Assembly: GCF_001950255.1 (NCBI RefSeq)
Contig: NZ_BDJK01000009.1
Location: 80,769-144,768 of the forward strand
DNA: 64,000 nt
From: Carboxydothermus pertinax
GTDB lineage: Bacteria; Bacillota; Z-2901; Carboxydothermales; Carboxydothermaceae
Direction: 5' to 3'
Position numbers and translations under genes: made by a program
In this document: piece by piece, positions 23,220 through 30,894 of the stretch
Numbering within the stretch: position 1 is the stretch's first letter
Layout of the letters: every line of letters starts with the position of its first letter
The notes under the pieces: generated by a model
The model's database searches: none
What the model was told of the DNA's origin: nothing
What the model saw: the letters and a program-made list of their open reading frames with translations, nothing else

Positions 23220-25391
23220 ATGAAGCTAACCCGGAGGAGCTTTTTAAAAGCCTCTGCCGCTACCGGTGCTCTGGCAGCCTTATCCGGCGGTGTAATGTCC
23301 TTTGAGCGCTGGTCGGCAAAAGCTGCCGAATCTTCCGATGTAAAGATGATTCCCAGCATTTGTGAAATGTGTGGCACCAAATGCGGCATCATCGTCAAAG
23401 TCAAAAATGGCCGGGTGGTAAAAATCGAGGGAAACAAAGACCATCCCAACGGCAAAGGCAAAATCTGTGCCCGGGGTAATGCCGGGATGAAACTTTTGTA
23501 TGACCCGGACCGCTTAAAACAGCCACTTAAAAGAGAAGGGGACAAATTTGTACCGATATCCTGGGAGCAGGCGTTTCGTGAAATTGGCGAAAAGCTCAAA
23601 GAAATTAAAGCCAAATATGGACCGGAGGCGCTGGTGTGGAGTACTCACCCAGAACTTGTTAATGACTACGAAGTAATCTTTAACCAGGCCTTTGGTTCGC
23701 CAAATTTAAGCCCCCATGCTCCGACCTGCTACTCTCCGCGGAATGCGGCTTATAAAGCAATATACGGGGACGTACCTACTGTCGATTACGGCAATGTTAA
23801 GTACTACATTTCCTGCGGTCGCAATCTGGTGGAAGGAATAAGCGTAAGCCAGGTTACCGGTATCATGAAAGCCAAGGAAAAAGGGGCGAAAATAATTGTC
23901 CTGGACCCCCGGTACTCCAATTTTGCGGCGCTGGCGTCCGAATGGGTGCCCATAAGACCGGGTACCGACCTTGCGTTCCTTTTGGCGATGATCTACCTCA
24001 TTATTAAAAATGAGTGGTACGACAAAGAGTTTGTAGCTAACTACACCGTTGGCTTTGATGAAGTTGCTGCAGAAGTGGAAAAATACACTCCGAAATGGGC
24101 CGAAGAAATAACCGGTATTCCGGCGGCAACTATTGAGCGGATTACCGAAGAATTTGCCAAAGCCAAACCGGCTGCGGTGATAGACCCGGGCTGGCACACC
24201 TCGCGTTATATGAACAGTACCGAAATGGTAAGAGCTGGAGCAGTGATCAATGCTCTCATGGGTAACCTTGGCCAGAAAGGCGGCCTTAAATTTTCCAAGT
24301 ATAATTTTACCAAAGTCGAAGAGCGGGAAGGTCTCTGGCCAAAGCTGGAAAAACCAAAGGCTAAACGCTTTGACGGTGCTGGCGGCGAAAAATGGCCACT
24401 GGCGAAAGGCCTTGGGATGATTCAGATGCTTCCGGAGCATATTTTATCCGGCGAGCCTTACCCAATTAAAGCGTATATCGCCAACCACCACAATCCGGTG
24501 CGCTCGGCGGGTAATTCTAAAAAGTGGATTGAAGCTCTAAAGAAACTGGATCTGGTTGTAGTAATTGATGTGCAGATGAGTGAAACTGCTCTTATGGCAC
24601 ACTATGTCTTACCGGAATCCACTTATCTTGAGCGGTTTGATCCGCCGCAAATTGCCGGGAATGCTGTAGCTCTGCGGCAGCCGGCAGTAAAACCGCTTCA
24701 TAATACTATGGGGGCTGACGATATAATTAAAGAGCTGGCGCATGAGGTGGGTATCGGGCAGTATTTTAACTATACGTTGGAGCAGTTTTCGGATCAGATG
24801 TTAAAACCCTTTAACGTAACCTTTAAACAACTTATGGAAAAAGGTGTTATTGCTTTAGACGATGGAAAGCCTGTCAATAAAGTTCCGGAAATTAAGACTG
24901 AATCCAAAAAAATCGAGCTTTCTTCACCGGCCTTTGAAAAAGCTGGTACCAAAAGGGTACCGACCTGGGTACCGCCTGGCGTGACTGAAAGGAACGGAAA
25001 GCTTCGCTTCCTCCATGGCCATACTGCAGTGCATACCCATACTTCCACCTTTAATAACGAGTACCTGCATGCTCTCATGCCGGAAAACGTCCTTTGGATC
25101 AATACCCGGACCGCAGAAAAGCTTGGCATCAATAATGGTGATTTAGTCGAAGTAAAATCGGACTACGGCAAAGTTACCATAAAAGCCAAAGTAACCGAAG
25201 CTATTCACCCCGATGCGGTTTTCATGGTGCACGGCTTTGGCGGTTTTTCGCCGTACCAGAAAAAGGCGTACCATAAAGGTGCCAGTACTTCCTTTATCGT
25301 TCCTAACCATGCAGAACCGCTTTCGGGAGCTTCGGCCGACTGTGAAGTACTGGTGGAGGTAAGAAAGATAGGAGGTGGGGCCAATGCCTAA
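23220..25391 (+). CDS. molybdopterin oxidoreductase catalytic subunit (PsrA/PhsA-like)
   Basis: I start at the ATG at 23220 behind GGGGGAAGGAGT; the longer frame adds no homologous sequence. The 723-residue protein begins with a Tat signal (RRSFLK, residues 5-10, hydrophobic to AKA). A [4Fe-4S] motif follows, CEMCGTKCGI..CARG near 46-81, then the Mo/W-bisPGD domains; the likely Mo ligand Cys lies in APTCYSPRN near 170. The closest functional families are polysulfide, thiosulfate and sulfur reductases. It acts outside the membrane with the FeS and membrane subunits encoded downstream. Substrate cannot be fixed from sequence. Confidence 0.88.
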   Translation: MKLTRRSFLKASAATGALAALSGGVMSFERWSAKAAESSDVKMIPSICEMCGTKCGIIVKVKNGRVVKIEGNKDHPNGKGKICARGNAGMKLLYDPDRLKQPLKREGDKFVPISWEQAFREIGEKLKEIKAKYGPEALVWSTHPELVNDYEVIFNQAFGSPNLSPHAPTCYSPRNAAYKAIYGDVPTVDYGNVKYYISCGRNLVEGISVSQVTGIMKAKEKGAKIIVLDPRYSNFAALASEWVPIRPGTDLAFLLAMIYLIIKNEWYDKEFVANYTVGFDEVAAEVEKYTPKWAEEITGIPAATIERITEEFAKAKPAAVIDPGWHTSRYMNSTEMVRAGAVINALMGNLGQKGGLKFSKYNFTKVEEREGLWPKLEKPKAKRFDGAGGEKWPLAKGLGMIQMLPEHILSGEPYPIKAYIANHHNPVRSAGNSKKWIEALKKLDLVVVIDVQMSETALMAHYVLPESTYLERFDPPQIAGNAVALRQPAVKPLHNTMGADDIIKELAHEVGIGQYFNYTLEQFSDQMLKPFNVTFKQLMEKGVIALDDGKPVNKVPEIKTESKKIELSSPAFEKAGTKRVPTWVPPGVTERNGKLRFLHGHTAVHTHTSTFNNEYLHALMPENVLWINTRTAEKLGINNGDLVEVKSDYGKVTIKAKVTEAIHPDAVFMVHGFGGFSPYQKKAYHKGASTSFIVPNHAEPLSGASADCEVLVEVRKIGGGANA

Positions 25392-25923
25392 GTATGCAAT
25401 GGTAATTGACATGACCAAATGCGCTGCCTGTCAGGCCTGCACCGTTGCCTGTGAAGCGGAGTGGGGGTTACCTCCCGGGGAAAAATTTACCCGCTTAGAA
25501 GAGCGGGAAACTGGTAGTTTTCCCAATGTTCAACGCGAATTTTTACTAATTCAGTGCCAGCACTGTGATAATGCACCCTGTGTGGAGGTATGTCCAACCG
25601 GAGCGACTTATAAAAGGGATGACGGCATAGTCCTGGTAGATGAAAAACGCTGTGCCGGTTGCAAATACTGCATGGTAGCCTGTCCCTACCAGGCCCGGGT
25701 GATAAATCATGAAAAAGGTGTCCCGGAAAAATGCCGGTTTTGCTATCACCGGGTAGAGCAGGGGAAAAAGCCTGCCTGTGTCTCTACCTGTATCGGCGAA
25801 GCCAGGTATTTTGGAGACTTAGATAATCCCAACGATGAAATCCACCGGATTATTCAGGAAAAACAAGCTAAGCCGTTGCGGGGGGATTTGGGCACCAAAC
25901 CCTCCATTTACTACGTACGCTAA
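25384..25923 (+). CDS. 4Fe-4S ferredoxin-type electron transfer subunit (PsrB/PhsB-like)
   Basis: The ATG at 25384 follows GGAGGTGGGG and overlaps the catalytic-subunit stop by eight bases, indicating translational coupling. The 179-residue protein has four Cys clusters of the DMSO-reductase B-subunit pattern (CAACQACTVAC, CQHCDNAPCVEVC, CAGCKYCMVAC, and a C..C..C..C set near 120-138). It would carry four [4Fe-4S] centres and pass electrons between the membrane subunit and the Mo enzyme. No signal is present; it would be exported with the Tat partner. Confidence 0.93.
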   Translation: MPKYAMVIDMTKCAACQACTVACEAEWGLPPGEKFTRLEERETGSFPNVQREFLLIQCQHCDNAPCVEVCPTGATYKRDDGIVLVDEKRCAGCKYCMVACPYQARVINHEKGVPEKCRFCYHRVEQGKKPACVSTCIGEARYFGDLDNPNDEIHRIIQEKQAKPLRGDLGTKPSIYYVR

Positions 25924-25935
25924 GGAGGGACTCAA

Positions 25936-26793
25936 ATGGCGTGGGGAATAATAATTGCGATCTACCTGTTCTTAGCCGGAGCGGGAGCTGGAGCCTTTTT
26001 AATAGCGGTCATGACCGAGCGTTCCGGGGTAAATAAGGATAATGAAGCATTAATTAAAGCCGGAACCATCCTGGCTGCTCCGCTGGTAGCCATAGGTACC
26101 CTTTTCCTGGTTCTGGACCTTACCTGGGTGGAAGCTGGGAAATTTGAACCCTGGCGGATTTTCGAACTTTATACTCACTTTACTTCCATGATTACCTGGG
26201 GTACCTGGATTTTAACCTTATTTATGCCGGTAGCGTTTGTCTATGGCTGGATGAAGCTAAAAAATCCTTACTATACTAATACTGTTTTGCGCTGTGCCGG
26301 AGCGGTTCTGGCTTTTGCTACTTCCGTATACACCGGGGTACTTTTAGGGGTAGTTAAAGCCGTTCCCTTCTGGAACAATGCGGTAATCCCGGTACTTTTT
26401 GTTGTATCGGCCTTAGTTACAGGGATGGCTACGGCAATTTTAGGAAGTTTTGCTTTTGGTGGCAAAACTTTACCCGATTTCTTCAAGCCTTTGCATACAG
26501 CTTTAGCCGTAATTGAACTTTTACTCCTCTTCTTTTTGCTGATGGTAGCGGTAAATGGTCCAGAGGCGGCAAAACAATCGGCGGATATGATTATTTCCGG
26601 GAAATACAGCTTGTACTTCTGGGGAATGCTGGTGTTATTAGGTATTATCTTGCCAGGGGTGATTGGAGCAGTCTCTTCACCCAAAGCCGGCAAAGGAGTA
26701 AAAGCATTAGATGCCCTATTAGTGCTGTTAGGCGGTTTTACCTTAAGGGCTTTAATCTTGCTGGCAGCAGTTCCCGTAACTTTAATGAACTAA
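25936..26793 (+). CDS. NrfD/PsrC-family membrane subunit
   Basis: The 285-residue protein has about eight membrane helices. The first has the family-typical YLFLAGAGAGAFL (near 7-19). Others include the WIL and WGTW segments near 85-95. NrfD/PsrC subunits anchor polysulfide-type reductases and oxidise the quinol pool without haem. AAGGAGGGACTCAA precedes the ATG. It follows the B subunit by 12 bases, completing an ABC reductase. Confidence 0.92.
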   Translation: MAWGIIIAIYLFLAGAGAGAFLIAVMTERSGVNKDNEALIKAGTILAAPLVAIGTLFLVLDLTWVEAGKFEPWRIFELYTHFTSMITWGTWILTLFMPVAFVYGWMKLKNPYYTNTVLRCAGAVLAFATSVYTGVLLGVVKAVPFWNNAVIPVLFVVSALVTGMATAILGSFAFGGKTLPDFFKPLHTALAVIELLLLFFLLMVAVNGPEAAKQSADMIISGKYSLYFWGMLVLLGIILPGVIGAVSSPKAGKGVKALDALLVLLGGFTLRALILLAAVPVTLMN

Positions 26794-26808
26794 AAGGGAG
26801 GAAGGGCT

Positions 26809-27387
26809 ATGGAACATAACCGGGTCGAAATTTACCGAATCCTTGCGGCGGCAATGAGCGAACCGGATCAAGAATTTTACCGCTGGTTAAAAAAGGACGG
26901 GGTAGAAGCTTTTAAAGAATTAGGGGTTAATCTTGGGGAAATTCCTAATTTACCGGAACTTTCTCAAAGCTACCAGGAGTATTTTGGCTTATATGCTCCC
27001 AAAGTAAGCCTTATCGAATCGGTATACCGCAAATGGTCTCGTGATCCCGAGGTAGACCCGGTTATGGCCAATAGTCGCGGCTTTCTCATGAGCGACCACG
27101 CATTGCATGTGGCGGCTTTATACGAAAAAGCGGGACTTATCATTCCCGAAGATTTTTCGGGAATGCCCGATCATTTAGTATTGGAGCTGGAGTTTATGGC
27201 GATGTTAGTAGAAAATAATCATCCCGGCCAAAAAGATTTTTTATCCGACCACTTATCGTTTATTGAACAGGTGGTGGAAAAAGCCAGAGAAGAAAACCTT
27301 CAGGGTATTTACCGGGAAATAGTTGAATTTTTAGGGAAGTTTTATCAGGAAGAAAAAAACTTAATCTTGGGAGAGAAGGGAATTTAA
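26809..27387 (+). CDS. TorD/DmsD-family redox enzyme maturation chaperone
   Basis: The 192-residue all-helical protein begins MEHNRVEIYRILAAAMSEP and carries the FMAMLVENNH helix near 145, as in TorD/DmsD/NarJ chaperones (family motif ExDHxxxEL-like; here MPDHLVLELEFMA near 123-135). These proteins bind the Tat signal of the catalytic subunit and guide Mo-cofactor insertion. It is the last gene of the reductase operon, 15 bases after the membrane subunit, and is followed by a strong terminator. Confidence 0.88.
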   Translation: MEHNRVEIYRILAAAMSEPDQEFYRWLKKDGVEAFKELGVNLGEIPNLPELSQSYQEYFGLYAPKVSLIESVYRKWSRDPEVDPVMANSRGFLMSDHALHVAALYEKAGLIIPEDFSGMPDHLVLELEFMAMLVENNHPGQKDFLSDHLSFIEQVVEKAREENLQGIYREIVEFLGKFYQEEKNLILGEKGI

Positions 27388-27431
27388 AAAAGAAGCAACT
27401 GAAAATCCAGAAAGAAATTAGTGCTAATTTT

Positions 27432-27467
27432 AAGGCTCTAAAGGCTTTAAGCTTTTAGAGCCTTTTT
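27432..27467 (+). terminator. Rho-independent terminator of the reductase operon
   Basis: AAGGCTCTAAA and TTTAGAGCCTT form an 11-bp stem with a T-run. Confidence 0.9.
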
Positions 27468-27470
27468 TAA

Positions 27471-27530
27471 TCTTGAAAACTTCTTAACATTTTCCCGAAA
27501 TCATTTTAAAACCCTTTTGCTAAGATTAAA
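27471..27530 (+). promoter_or_regulatory. response-regulator-style promoter, copy 1
   Basis: About 50 bases from TCTTGAAAAC to AAAACCC match the region at 28870 closely. Within it TTAACATTTTC, CCGAAATCATT and TTAAAACCCTT follow an 11-base period, ahead of a TAAGAT -10. Periodic half-sites of this kind are typical of OmpR/PhoB-class activators. Confidence 0.55.
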
Positions 27531-27564
27531 TCCGTCAAAAACACTACAAAGGAGGGTTTAGTCT

Positions 27565-27945
27565 ATGACCAAAGGGGAAAGAAATTTTTACTTTGATGTC
27601 ATTTTGGGGATTGTAGGAATCACCTGTATTGTTACCGGAATTATGATGGATCTAAAACTTCCCTTGGACACTTCTTTAATGTACTACTTAAACCCGCTGC
27701 ATAAGGTAACGGGCTACATCTTTACCGTATTGGTTGGAGGCCATTTGATTTTTCATTTCCGCTGGGTAAAAGCTCTAGGCAAGAACATTTTAAAGAATCG
27801 GAAAAAAACCCTGGTGTTTGCGGGAGTAGTCACAGCCTCAATTATTGCTCTTTATTTGACCATGACCTTTGGTCCTTTACCGGGACCCGGGATAAAACTT
27901 CCCACGGAAGGTATTAAACCTACTTATTTTTCGCAACAATTTTAG
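27565..27945 (+). CDS. DUF4405-type cytochrome b-like membrane protein
   Basis: The 126-residue protein has three to four membrane helices (about 8-30, 44-62, 80-98). His residues in LNPLHKVTGY (near 45) and GGHLIFHFRW (near 59-63) are spaced as in small cytochrome b or DUF4405 proteins, so haem binding is plausible. AAAGGAGGGTTTAGTCT precedes the ATG. It has its own promoter, shared in design with the repeat protein at 28977, and a terminator after it. Function is unknown; a membrane redox or sensing role is a guess. Confidence 0.65.
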   Translation: MTKGERNFYFDVILGIVGITCIVTGIMMDLKLPLDTSLMYYLNPLHKVTGYIFTVLVGGHLIFHFRWVKALGKNILKNRKKTLVFAGVVTASIIALYLTMTFGPLPGPGIKLPTEGIKPTYFSQQF

Positions 27946-27969
27946 ACCGGCAGTTTGCCGGTTTTTTTG
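27946..27969 (+). terminator. Rho-independent terminator
   Basis: ACCGGCA and TGCCGGT pair around a three-base loop, followed by seven T, directly after the DUF4405 gene stop. Confidence 0.9.
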
Positions 27970-28035
27970 TTTTTATCCCACTCCCTAAAAGCTCTGCATA
28001 TTTTATTAATAGAAACTATTTTAGGGGGAAAGAAA

Positions 28036-28869
28036 ATGGCAAGTTTAAAAAGCTTAAAAACCGATTTTGATTTAATTTCCAGGATTACTTTGGAATTTAA
28101 CCAAAAACCTTCCGTAAAATCCTTTATCTTAGAAAATCCCCACCGGGTAGTTCTTGATTTTTCAGGAGTGCAGGGAGTCGGCCAAAAACAAATCCCGGTG
28201 AAAAAGTACAAAATAAGAGAAGTTCGTCTTGCTCAATTTAAACCGGAAATTTTGCGCCTGGTAATCGAAGGGGAAGAAAAACTTTACTATGAAGTAAAAA
28301 ACAGCGGCAGTACAGTAATTTTAGAAGTATGGGCCAGGCTTTTAGACGGAAAAAGTATAGTATTAGATGCCGGACACGGCGGCAAAGATCCGGGAGCAGT
28401 GGGGGCTTTTGGCATAAAAGAAAAAGATGTTACCTTAAAGCTTGTGCTTTCCGGTAAAGTCCTGGTGGAAAAATTAGGCGGTAGAGTAGTGCTTACCCGG
28501 GACAGAGACATTTTTGTTCCGCTGCCCCAGCGGGTAAAGTTTGCTAATAACTCGGGAGCCAATGCCTTTATTTCGGTTCACTTAAATGCGGCTACCGACC
28601 CCACTGCCCGTGGGATAGAGACCTACTTTAAAGCAGGGCGGGAGGACAGCGAAAGCCTGGCAGCTAAACTGCAAAAGCAGCTAATCGATGAATTTGGCTT
28701 TAAAGACCGGGGGCTAAAAACTGCAGCTTTTTATGTTATAAAAAATGTACGCCTGCCGGCGGTTTTGGCAGAAATTGGCTTTGTCACCAACCCCGAGGAA
28801 ATAAAAATAGTAAATTCTTCTGACGGCTTAGCTCGTTTTGCCCGGGCACTGGCCAAAGCTCTTTTATAA
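28036..28869 (+). CDS. N-acetylmuramoyl-L-alanine amidase (AMIN plus Amidase_3)
   Basis: The ATG at 28036 follows TTAGGGGGAAAGAAA. The 277-residue protein has an AMIN-like beta domain (about 12-100) and an Amidase_3 catalytic domain (about 107-277). Zinc ligands are visible as His in VLDAGHGG (near 116) and His in ISVHLNA (near 184), with Glu in EKDVTL and the catalytic Glu in VLAEIGFVTNPEE. It cleaves the amide between muramic acid and the stem peptide. Unusually, no signal peptide is seen at this or the longer start, as in mother-cell amidases such as CwlC. Confidence 0.88.
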   Translation: MASLKSLKTDFDLISRITLEFNQKPSVKSFILENPHRVVLDFSGVQGVGQKQIPVKKYKIREVRLAQFKPEILRLVIEGEEKLYYEVKNSGSTVILEVWARLLDGKSIVLDAGHGGKDPGAVGAFGIKEKDVTLKLVLSGKVLVEKLGGRVVLTRDRDIFVPLPQRVKFANNSGANAFISVHLNAATDPTARGIETYFKAGREDSESLAAKLQKQLIDEFGFKDRGLKTAAFYVIKNVRLPAVLAEIGFVTNPEEIKIVNSSDGLARFARALAKALL

Positions 28870-28930
28870 TCTTGACAACTTTTTAACATTTCCCTGAAAT
28901 CTTTTTAAAACCCTCTGGTTATGATATAAA
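28870..28930 (+). promoter_or_regulatory. response-regulator-style promoter, copy 2
   Basis: This matches the region at 27471 over about 50 bases: TCTTGACAAC, then TTAACATTTCC, CTGAAATCTTT and TTAAAACCCTC in 11-base steps, then a TATGAT -10. It drives the repeat-protein gene that precedes the two-component system. Confidence 0.55.
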
Positions 28931-28976
28931 TGTAAGCTCCAGCTGGAGCCAAAAATTAACCTGGAGGGTGATTAAA

Positions 28977-30086
28977 GTGAAAAAAGAATGGGGAAAAAAA
29001 GTAATTGCGGGAGCTACTATTATAGGTTTACTTGTGACTGCTGCTCCAGCAGTTTACGCGGCCACCACTAATGATGGCAGTACCTCAACAACTTCAAAAA
29101 TCGTTGAAACTTACCGCGGTTTTGGCAAACATTTTGGCCGGGCTTTTGGTGGCATGATGGACAATGTTGCCAAGTTTCTGGGAATTGACGTATCTACCTT
29201 AATGAGCGAACGGCACAGTGGCAAAACCTTAGCCCAAATTGCCAAAGAAAAAGGTAAAACCGAAGATGAACTGGTAAATTACTTAGTGGAGCAAAAGAAA
29301 GCCAAAATTAATCAACTGGTAAAAGACGGTAAAATTACTCAGGCTCAAGCGGATGCTATGCTCCAGAATATTACCGAACGGACCAAACAAATGGTTAACA
29401 GCGTAGATCTTGGCCCCAAAGGTTTTGGCCACCGGGGTTTTGGAGTAGTAGGACCGGATGAGTTAGCCAGCTTTTTAGGAATTAATGTAAACACCTTAAT
29501 AAGCCAGCAGCAGAGCGGAAAAACTCTGGTAGAAATTGCTAAAGCTAAAGGGAAAACCGAGACTGAGCTAATAAACTTTATCGTCACCAAAGAAAAAGAA
29601 AAAATTAACCAGCTTGTAAAAGACGGCAAAATAACCCAAACTCAGGCGGATAATTTCTTAAAGAACATAGAAACCCGGGTTAAAAACATGGTCAACAGTA
29701 CGGCCCTTGGTCCCAAGGGTTTTGGACATCGAGGCGGCTTTAGGGTAACTCCCGCTGAGTTGGCCAGCTTTTTAGGAATTGATGTAAACACCTTAATAAG
29801 CCAGCAGCAGAGCGGAAAAACTCTGGTAGAAATTGCTAAAGCTAAAGGGAAAACCGAGACTGAGCTAATAAACTTTATCGTCACCAAAGAAAAAGAAAAA
29901 ATTAACCAGCTTGTAAAAGACGGCAAAATAACCCAAACCCAGGCGGATAACTTCTTAAAGAACATAGAAACCCGGGTAAAGCAAATGGTTAACAACACCG
30001 CCCCAGGTCCCAAAGGTTTTGGTCATCACGGCGGTATGGTTGGTAGAGGTGGTATGGATTTTGACCATGCCCCTATGTTTCAATAA
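28977..30086 (+). CDS. secreted protein with three 99-residue helical repeats
   Basis: I use the GTG at 28977 after CTGGAGGGTGATTAAA. The 369-residue product has a signal peptide (about 1-29, ending VYA) and three repeats starting near residues 60, 162 and 261. Each holds a LASFLGI..L.S..SGKTL..IAK.KGKTE..LI segment and a KINQLVKDGKITQ.QAD helix pair. Each repeat ends with a Gly/Phe/His linker (GPKGFGHRG). Similar repeats occur in uncharacterised Firmicute envelope proteins; I cannot name the domain with certainty (DUF2680-like is possible). Repeats two and three are almost identical in DNA. The adjacent two-component genes and shared promoter suggest an envelope-response role. Confidence 0.75.
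   Translation: MKKEWGKKVIAGATIIGLLVTAAPAVYAATTNDGSTSTTSKIVETYRGFGKHFGRAFGGMMDNVAKFLGIDVSTLMSERHSGKTLAQIAKEKGKTEDELVNYLVEQKKAKINQLVKDGKITQAQADAMLQNITERTKQMVNSVDLGPKGFGHRGFGVVGPDELASFLGINVNTLISQQQSGKTLVEIAKAKGKTETELINFIVTKEKEKINQLVKDGKITQTQADNFLKNIETRVKNMVNSTALGPKGFGHRGGFRVTPAELASFLGIDVNTLISQQQSGKTLVEIAKAKGKTETELINFIVTKEKEKINQLVKDGKITQTQADNFLKNIETRVKQMVNNTAPGPKGFGHHGGMVGRGGMDFDHAPMFQ
29463..30056 (+). repeat. tandem 297-bp in-frame duplication
   Basis: The unit starting at 29463 recurs at 29760, an offset of exactly 297 bases (99 codons), with only a few differences over most of its length. The first repeat of the gene is much more diverged, so this is a recent internal duplication. Confidence 0.9.
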
Positions 30087-30098
30087 CCTCTTACTTAG

Positions 30099-30128
30099 AA
30101 ACCTTGCCCTAAACGGGTAAGGTTTTTT
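30099..30128 (+). terminator. Rho-independent terminator after the repeat protein
   Basis: AACCTTGCCC and GGGTAAGGTT pair around AAAC with six T following. Confidence 0.85.
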
Positions 30129-30200
30129 CTTTTATATTTTCTTTATAAGTTTGTAACAAAAAACTGGTATAATTACATAAAAAACGTTGGAGATGATTTT

Positions 30201-30890
30201 ATGGCCAAAAAAATTTTAGTGGTGGATGATGAGCCGAAAATTGTCGCCATGGTTAAAAGCTATTTAACCAAAGAAGGATACGAGGTCCTGGGAAGTTTTA
30301 ACGGCAGCGATGCCCTGAAAGTCTTTCTGCAGGACAAACCGGATCTCATTGTCTTGGATTGGATGATGCCGGGAATGGATGGCATTGAGGTTTTGCGGGA
30401 AATAAGAAAAGAAAGCCAAATTCCCATTATCATGCTTACCGCTAAAACCGAAGAAGTAGATAAATTAATTGGCTTTGAGCTTGGGGTAGATGACTACGTA
30501 GTAAAACCTTTTAGCCTAAGAGAACTGGCGGCAAGGATCAAAGGGATTTTAAAGCGGGTAGAGGCAAAACAGTCTTCTAAAGCGGAAGTTTTAATTGAAG
30601 GCGAGCTTACTCTATACCCCCAAACCCGGGAGGTTTTTTACCAAGAGAATCCAGTAGACCTTACACCAACTGAGTTTAAGTTATTAGAAGCGCTGATGAA
30701 AAACCCTGGCAAAGTTTTTAGCCGTCTTGAACTTTTGGAGTATGCTTTAGGCGAGGCGTATGAAGGGTATGAGCGTTCAATAGATACCCATATCAGTAAT
30801 CTTAGGAAAAAAATCGAAAAAGATCCTGCCAATCCAGAATACATCCAAACGGTCTTTGGGGTAGGCTACAAATTAAAGCCCAGGGGATGA
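30201..30890 (+). CDS. OmpR/PhoB-family response regulator
   Basis: The 229-residue protein has a receiver domain (1-120; acidic pocket DD at 9-10, phosphoacceptor Asp53 in VLDWMMPGMDG, Lys in VVKPFSLREL near 103) and a winged-helix output domain (about 130-228, with LTPTEFKLLEALMKNPGKV and GVGYKL). Phosphorylated dimers bind direct repeats with about 10-11-base spacing. Such repeats are seen in the promoters at 27471 and 28870, which makes those its likely targets. The ATG follows GTTGGAGATGATTTT. Four bases separate it from the kinase gene. Confidence 0.95.
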   Translation: MAKKILVVDDEPKIVAMVKSYLTKEGYEVLGSFNGSDALKVFLQDKPDLIVLDWMMPGMDGIEVLREIRKESQIPIIMLTAKTEEVDKLIGFELGVDDYVVKPFSLRELAARIKGILKRVEAKQSSKAEVLIEGELTLYPQTREVFYQENPVDLTPTEFKLLEALMKNPGKVFSRLELLEYALGEAYEGYERSIDTHISNLRKKIEKDPANPEYIQTVFGVGYKLKPRG

Positions 30891-30894
30891 GGAG

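Noticed and set aside
23706..24440. 244-residue minus-strand frame inside the Mo reductase gene
   Set aside because: It is a shadow of a well-recognised coding region, has no ribosome binding site and no recognisable domain.
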